From Uruburuella suis (GTDB taxonomy: Bacteria > Pseudomonadota > Gammaproteobacteria > Burkholderiales > Neisseriaceae): a DNA stretch of 22,408 nt. The stretch lies in assembly GCF_004341385.1 (NCBI RefSeq), contig NZ_SLXE01000032.1, positions 3,455 to 25,862 of the forward strand, read 5' to 3'. The position numbers and the translations under genes are program-made. The notes below the pieces were generated by a model, which worked only from the letters and a program-made list of their open reading frames with translations, was not told the DNA's origin and ran no database searches. This document shows, in pieces, positions 18,902 through 22,408 of the stretch. Positions within the stretch are counted from its first letter, which is position 1. Every line of letters starts with the position of its first letter.

Positions 18902-21682
18902 ATGACCGATTACAGCAAAACCGTAAACCTGCTCGAAAGCCCGTTTCCCATGCGCGGCAATTTGGCCAAACGCGAAGGCGGCTGGCTGAAAAGCTGGTAT
19001 GAGCACAAGCGCTATGAAAAGCTGCGCGAAATCGCCCAAGGCCGGCCGAAATTCATTCTGCACGACGGCCCGCCCTATGCCAACGGCGATATTCACATCG
19101 GTCATGCCGCCAACAAAATTCTGAAAGACATCATCTTGCGCAGCAAAACGCTGGCGGGCTTTGATGCGCCTTATGTGCCCGGCTGGGATTGCCACGGCCT
19201 GCCCATCGAATTGATGGTGGAAAAGCTGCACGGCAAAGATATTCCCGCCGCCCGCTTTCGCGAATTGTGCCGCGAATATGCCAAAGAGCAGATTGCGCGT
19301 CAGAAAAAAGACTTTATGCGCCTGGGCGTGATGGGCGATTGGGCACACCCTTATCTCACCATGGATTTCCAAACCGAAGCCGAAACCGTGCGCGCGCTGG
19401 GCGAAATCTATCTGGCAGGCTATCTTTATCGCGGTGAAAAGCCGGTGCAGTTCTGCCTCGATTGCGGCTCTTCGCTGGCCGAAGCCGAAGTGGAATATAA
19501 AGACAAAATATCGCCCGCCGTGGATGTGGCTTATCGCTTTAAAGACAACGTCGCGCTGGCCAAGGCATTCGGCCTGAGCGAAATCGGCGGCGAAGCCTTT
19601 GCCGTAATCTGGACCACCACACCGTGGACGCTGCCGGCCAGCCAAGCCATCAGCGCCGGTGCCGATGTGGTTTACCAATTAATCGACACGCCCAAAGGCA
19701 AATTGGTGCTGGCCAAAGATTTGGCCGAAGAAGCGCTCAAACGCTACGGCTTTGAAAACAGCGCCGTGTTGGCCGAAACCGGCGGCGCCAAGCTGGAAAA
19801 CCTGCATCTCGAGCATCCTTTCCTCGAGCGCGATATTCCGATGCTCAACGGCGACCACGTTACCACCGAAGCAGGCACGGGCTTGGTGCACACTGCCCCT
19901 TCGCACGGCTTGGACGATTATTTCGTGTGCCTGAAATACGGCATCGAATTGGATAATCCGGTAAACGGCGAAGGCCGCTACCGCAGCGATGTGCCGCGCG
20001 TGGCCGGCCTCACTGTGTGGGAAGCCAACCCCGTGATTACCGAATGGCTGCAAGAAAACGGCCGCCTGCTGGCCGACACCAAAATCGAACACAGCTATGC
20101 GCATTGCTGGCGCCACAAAACCCCGCTGATTTACCGCGCCACCGGCCAATGGTTTATCGGCATGGACAAGGCCGGGCACGACGGCAAAACCCTGCGCAAC
20201 AAAGCCATGAAAGCGGTGGACGACACCGAATTTTTCCCCGCTTGGGGGCGTGCACGGCTGGAAGCCATGATTGAAGGCCGCCCCGACTGGGTGGTGAGCC
20301 GTCAGCGCTATTGGGGCACGCCGATGACGTTTTTCGTGCACAAAGAAAGCGGCGAATTGCACCCGAAAAGCGCCGAATTGCTCGAAGAAGTGGCCAAACG
20401 CATTGAAAAGAAAGGCATTGAAGCATGGTTTTCGCTCGATGCTAAAGAATTGCTGGGTGAGGAAGCCGCCGATTATGAAAAACTCAACGACACGCTCGAT
20501 GTGTGGTTTGATTCCGGCAGCACCCACTTTTCCGTGCTCAAGCAGCGCGAAGAATTGGCTTGGCCTGCCGACCTTTATCTCGAAGGCAGCGACCAGCACC
20601 GCGGCTGGTTTCAATCATCCATGCTGATCGGTTGCGCCACCGTGGGGCGCGCGCCTTACAAGCAATTGCTCACCCACGGTTTCGTGGTGGATCAAAACGG
20701 CCGCAAAATGTCGAAATCGCTCGGCAATGTGGTGGCGCCGCAAGAAGTGTACAACGAATTCGGCGCCGATATTCTGCGCTTATGGACGGCTTCCACCGAC
20801 TACAGCGGCGAATTGGCGATTTCCAAAGAAATCTTGAAGCGCGTTACCGAAAGCTACCGCCGCATCCGCAATACTTTGAGCTTTCTTTTTGCCAACCTGA
20901 GCGATTTCTCGCCCATCGAGCATGCGGTGCCGCAAGACCAAATGGTGGAAATCGACCGCTATGCCATGATTTTGGCACGCCAATTGCAAGAGCGCCTGGC
21001 CGGTGATTTTTACCCGCGCTATGCCTTTCACTTTGCCGTGAAAGACATCGTGGCTTTTTGCTCGGAAGATTTGGGCGCGTTTTACCTCGATATTCTCAAA
21101 GACCGCCTCTACACCACCCAAGCCGACAGCCACGCGCGCCGCAGCGCCCAAACCGCGCTTTACCACATCACCCGCAGCTTGGTGCTGCTGATTTCGCCGA
21201 TTTTGTGCTTCACCGGCGAAGAAGCGTGGGACATTATAGGCGGCGGCGAAGAAGACAGCGTGTTGTTCCATACTTGGCACGAATTCCCGTCGATCAACGA
21301 GAAAAGCGAAGAAGCGCTGCTGAAAAAATGGCAGGCCGTGCGCGAAGTGCGCGAAGCCGTTACCGCCGCCATCGAGCCTTTGCGCGCCGATAAATCGGTG
21401 GGCTCTTCTTTGCAGGTCGAAGTGGCCATCACCGCGCCGGATGCGCTGGCAGGCTACCTCAAAGCGCTGGGCGAAGAATTGCGCTTTGCCTTGCTGGTGT
21501 CTGAAGTGAGCGTGGCCAAAGGCGATGAATTGGCGGTGGCGGCCAAGGTGAGCGGCGGCGAGAAATGCGAACGCTGCTGGCACTACACCGATGATGTCGG
21601 CTCGGTGGCCGCGCATCCCACGCTTTGCGCCCGTTGCTCGGAAAACGTGGATGGCAAAGGCGAAACGAGACATTACGCTTAA
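18902..21682 (+). CDS. ileS: Isoleucyl-tRNA synthetase
   Basis: Class I synthetase that charges tRNA-Ile and edits mischarged valine. The 926-residue length is normal for the bacterial, zinc-containing type. Visible landmarks are PYANGDIHIGHAANKILKD with the HIGH signature at residues 65-68, the CP1 editing region (TTPWTLPASQAI; GTGLVHTAPSHGLDDY), WFIGMD, DVWFDSGSTHFSV, the KMSKS loop at 602-606, and a C-terminal zinc site of two CxxC pairs (889/892 and 909/912). The start at 18902 matches the family N-terminus (MTDYSKTVNLLESPFPMRGNL). The ribosome site is weak. A terminator follows 14 bases after the stop, so lspA, often next in Neisseria and other proteobacteria, is not directly coupled here. 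Confidence 0.98.
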   Translation: MTDYSKTVNLLESPFPMRGNLAKREGGWLKSWYEHKRYEKLREIAQGRPKFILHDGPPYANGDIHIGHAANKILKDIILRSKTLAGFDAPYVPGWDCHGLPIELMVEKLHGKDIPAARFRELCREYAKEQIARQKKDFMRLGVMGDWAHPYLTMDFQTEAETVRALGEIYLAGYLYRGEKPVQFCLDCGSSLAEAEVEYKDKISPAVDVAYRFKDNVALAKAFGLSEIGGEAFAVIWTTTPWTLPASQAISAGADVVYQLIDTPKGKLVLAKDLAEEALKRYGFENSAVLAETGGAKLENLHLEHPFLERDIPMLNGDHVTTEAGTGLVHTAPSHGLDDYFVCLKYGIELDNPVNGEGRYRSDVPRVAGLTVWEANPVITEWLQENGRLLADTKIEHSYAHCWRHKTPLIYRATGQWFIGMDKAGHDGKTLRNKAMKAVDDTEFFPAWGRARLEAMIEGRPDWVVSRQRYWGTPMTFFVHKESGELHPKSAELLEEVAKRIEKKGIEAWFSLDAKELLGEEAADYEKLNDTLDVWFDSGSTHFSVLKQREELAWPADLYLEGSDQHRGWFQSSMLIGCATVGRAPYKQLLTHGFVVDQNGRKMSKSLGNVVAPQEVYNEFGADILRLWTASTDYSGELAISKEILKRVTESYRRIRNTLSFLFANLSDFSPIEHAVPQDQMVEIDRYAMILARQLQERLAGDFYPRYAFHFAVKDIVAFCSEDLGAFYLDILKDRLYTTQADSHARRSAQTALYHITRSLVLLISPILCFTGEEAWDIIGGGEEDSVLFHTWHEFPSINEKSEEALLKKWQAVREVREAVTAAIEPLRADKSVGSSLQVEVAITAPDALAGYLKALGEELRFALLVSEVSVAKGDELAVAAKVSGGEKCERCWHYTDDVGSVAAHPTLCARCSENVDGKGETRHYA

Positions 21683-21696
21683 ACGCTGAGGTTGTG

Positions 21697-21738
21697 AAAA
21701 AGGCCGTCTGAAAGATTATTCTTTCAGACGGCCTTTTT
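21697..21738 (+). terminator. ileS terminator (inverted DUS)
   Basis: A perfect 18-bp stem, AAAAAGGCCGTCTGAAAG (21697-21714) against its complement (21721-21738), with an ATTATT loop, ending in five Ts. Confidence 0.9.
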
Positions 21739-21777
21739 GTTGAATAGAAAACACACACACTGGATGCAGGCCGGGTG

Positions 21778-22111
21778 AAACCTTTGCAAAACTTCCTTTC
21801 CGTCGCTCCTGCGCAGGCAGGAGCCCAGCCTGAAGCACGGCTTGAGTTGTCAGGCAGGTAGCCGCCATCAAAAAAGAAACAATCAAATAGTTTGATTTTA
21901 TAGATAATTGATTATTCTCGGAAATGTGTGATACCAATCCAAAAAATAACCTAACTTCGTTGTCTCGCCTTGCCTTACTATCTGTACTGTCTGCGGCTCG
22001 CCGCCTTGTTAGCTTACTTTTTTGAATTGGTATGAGATAAGCAAAGCGCTGCGTTGCACTGGGCACCCGCCTGCGCGGGTGCGACAGATATCCGGTTTTG
22101 TAAAGGTCTCC
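21778..22111. repeat. Composite repeat module with dRS3-like ends
   Basis: The left side reads GAAACCTTTGCAAAAC, GTCGC and the 20-base palindrome GCTCCTGCGCAGGCAGGAGC (21805-21824). The right side is the mirror image: palindrome GCACCCGCCTGCGCGGGTGC (22063-22082), GCGAC, then TTTTGTAAAGGTCTC (22095-22109). Both palindromes have the dRS3 design, 6-base arms around an 8-base GCGCAGGC core, but different arms from the classical ATTCCC/GGGAAT. The Correia-like element at 21932-22032 sits inside. This module fills most of the 563-base gap between ileS and the next gene. Confidence 0.6.
21929..22035. mobile_element. Correia-like miniature element
   Basis: About 101 bases with ends TACCAATCCAAAAAATAAC and, on the other strand, TACCAATTCAAAAAAGTAAG, flanked by a TGA duplication (21929-21931, 22033-22035). 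The core around 21962-22010 (TCGCCTTGCC, ACTATCTGTACTGTCTGCGG, CGCCTTGT) resembles, from memory, the core of the short neisserial Correia element (about 105 bases), whose ends are TATAGTGGATTAAC instead. The terminal sequence is shared with the element at 14867-15054. Confidence 0.7.
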
Positions 22112-22178
22112 GGGTTTATGGAAAATGAGGGCGGAAAAGGCGGAGTGTGTTTTTACGCCTGAATGCTGATGTTGTGGC

Positions 22179-22216
22179 AAAAGGCCGTCTGAAAGATGGG
22201 TTTCAGACGGCCTTTT
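22179..22216 (+). terminator. Second DUS hairpin after ileS
   Basis: A perfect 16-bp stem, AAAAGGCCGTCTGAAA (22179-22194) against its complement (22201-22216), loop GATGGG. The 26 bases before it repeat the bases before the ileS terminator with a few changes. Confidence 0.75.
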
Positions 22217-22245
22217 ATGCTGGATAAAATGTTAAAATCACGGCC

Positions 22246-22315
22246 ATGGATACATTAAAAACTTTACCCGCTATTGAGCAGCATCTTGCAGCGCACGGCT
22301 TGAGCCTGCTTTATA
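22246..22315 (+). pseudogene. 5' fragment of a gene cut by an insertion sequence
   Basis: An ATG at 22246 begins MDTLKTLPAIEQHLAAHGLS followed by LLYI, after which the sequence switches to an insertion-sequence end at 22316. If read through, the frame stops after 42 residues. The visible 23 residues look like the start of a small thioredoxin-fold protein (helix, then a hydrophobic strand just before the expected CxxC), but this is too short for a firm call. The remainder should lie beyond the insertion sequence, outside the window. Confidence 0.45.
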
Positions 22316-22408
22316 TAGTAGAATGCCTAAAAAACTTACACAAATATCATGACCTATCCACTTCATATCCGTAAAAAAATCCTGGCCGAGTTGGCGCACA
22401 GTACTTAC
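22316..22408 (+). mobile_element. IS630-type insertion sequence, left end
   Basis: TA followed by GTAGAATGCCTAAAAAACTT (from 22318) matches the ends of the miniature element at 7728-7874. It is directly followed by a transposase start at 22349. IS630 elements insert at TA; the surrounding sequence is TATATA. The right end is outside the window. Confidence 0.65.
22349..22408 (+). CDS. IS630-family transposase, first 20 codons
   Basis: The frame from ATG 22349 is open to the window edge and reads MTYPLHIRKKILAELAHSTY, which resembles the start of IS630-type transposases (M-x-Y-S/P-x2-x-R-K-K-x-L). The catalytic DDE domain is outside the window. The location 33 bases inside an IS630-like terminal repeat supports the call. 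Confidence 0.6.
   Translation, partial: MTYPLHIRKKILAELAHSTY

Noticed and set aside
18638..21673. Three long minus-strand open frames opposite ileS (346, 311 and 297 residues)
   Set aside because: They are shadows of ileS: His- and Phe-rich, without known domains, and ileS is certain.
22246..22374. A complete 42-residue gene at the end of the window
   Set aside because: The last 19 codons lie in an IS630-type terminal repeat and overlap the transposase start, so the frame is a chance fusion of a broken gene and the insertion.
1..22408. tRNA, rRNA or CRISPR array
   Set aside because: No cloverleaf with GTTCRA loop, rRNA segment or regularly spaced direct repeats was seen; the repeats present are palindromic and dispersed. 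The glycine-rich repetition at 78-330 is protein-coding.

Overview
The window looks like a chromosomal segment of a Neisseria-type bacterium (family Neisseriaceae). The main evidence is the 12-base DNA uptake sequence (DUS) in the 'AG' dialect, AGGCCGTCTGAA, present in about 35 intact copies on both strands, many as inverted pairs that form transcription-terminator hairpins. This dialect belongs to the commensal / animal-associated side of the genus, not to the ATGCCGTCTGAA dialect of the gonococcus and meningococcus. Gene content (ubiD, lactate permease, recG, ribF, ileS, a dRS3-like repeat and a Correia-like repeat) agrees. I cannot name the species.

Layout. 1-605: the C-terminal end of a secreted RTX (calcium-binding nonapeptide repeat) protein. 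759-2237: ubiD (ubiquinone pathway). 2708-3727: a 2-keto-3-deoxygluconate permease. 3784-4029 (minus): a small lipoprotein. 4205-7229: an L-lactate permease gene (minus) divergent from a GntR/FCD-type regulator gene (plus), with a near-perfect regulator operator lying on the permease -10 element. 7230-7851: a repeat-rich gap holding two abutting miniature transposable elements, the second with a REP pair inside. 7852-11645 (minus): an overlapping pair, an AsmA-like envelope protein followed by an MnmC2-type tRNA-modifying oxidoreductase. 11812-12690: a protein built like a DAHP synthase with an N-terminal FDD domain but without the catalytic residues. 12827-14866: recG. 14867-15054: a TNA-type miniature element with a REP pair inside it. 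15193-16467: a TPR / glycosyltransferase-like protein. 16623-17369 (minus): an orphan polar amino-acid ABC permease. 17370-17839: a gap with a foldback element. 17840-18769: ribF. 18902-21682: ileS. 21683-22245: a layered repeat region (dRS3-like repeats flanking a Correia-like element). 22246-22408: the first codons of an unidentified gene cut by an IS630-type insertion sequence whose transposase start is at the window edge.

How parts work together. Lactate import and its local regulator form one divergent control unit. The AsmA-like and mnmC genes are translationally coupled by an ATGA overlap. ribF and ileS lie in the same direction, an arrangement common in proteobacteria. The remaining genes are separate housekeeping units isolated by DUS-hairpin terminators.

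The most unusual parts are the DAHP-synthase-like pseudoenzyme, the MnmC without a methyltransferase domain, and the nested repeats: short elements inserted in or next to each other, one duplicating the recG stop codon and another supplying the last codons of mnmC. All identifications are from reading the sequence and from memory of families; no search was run.
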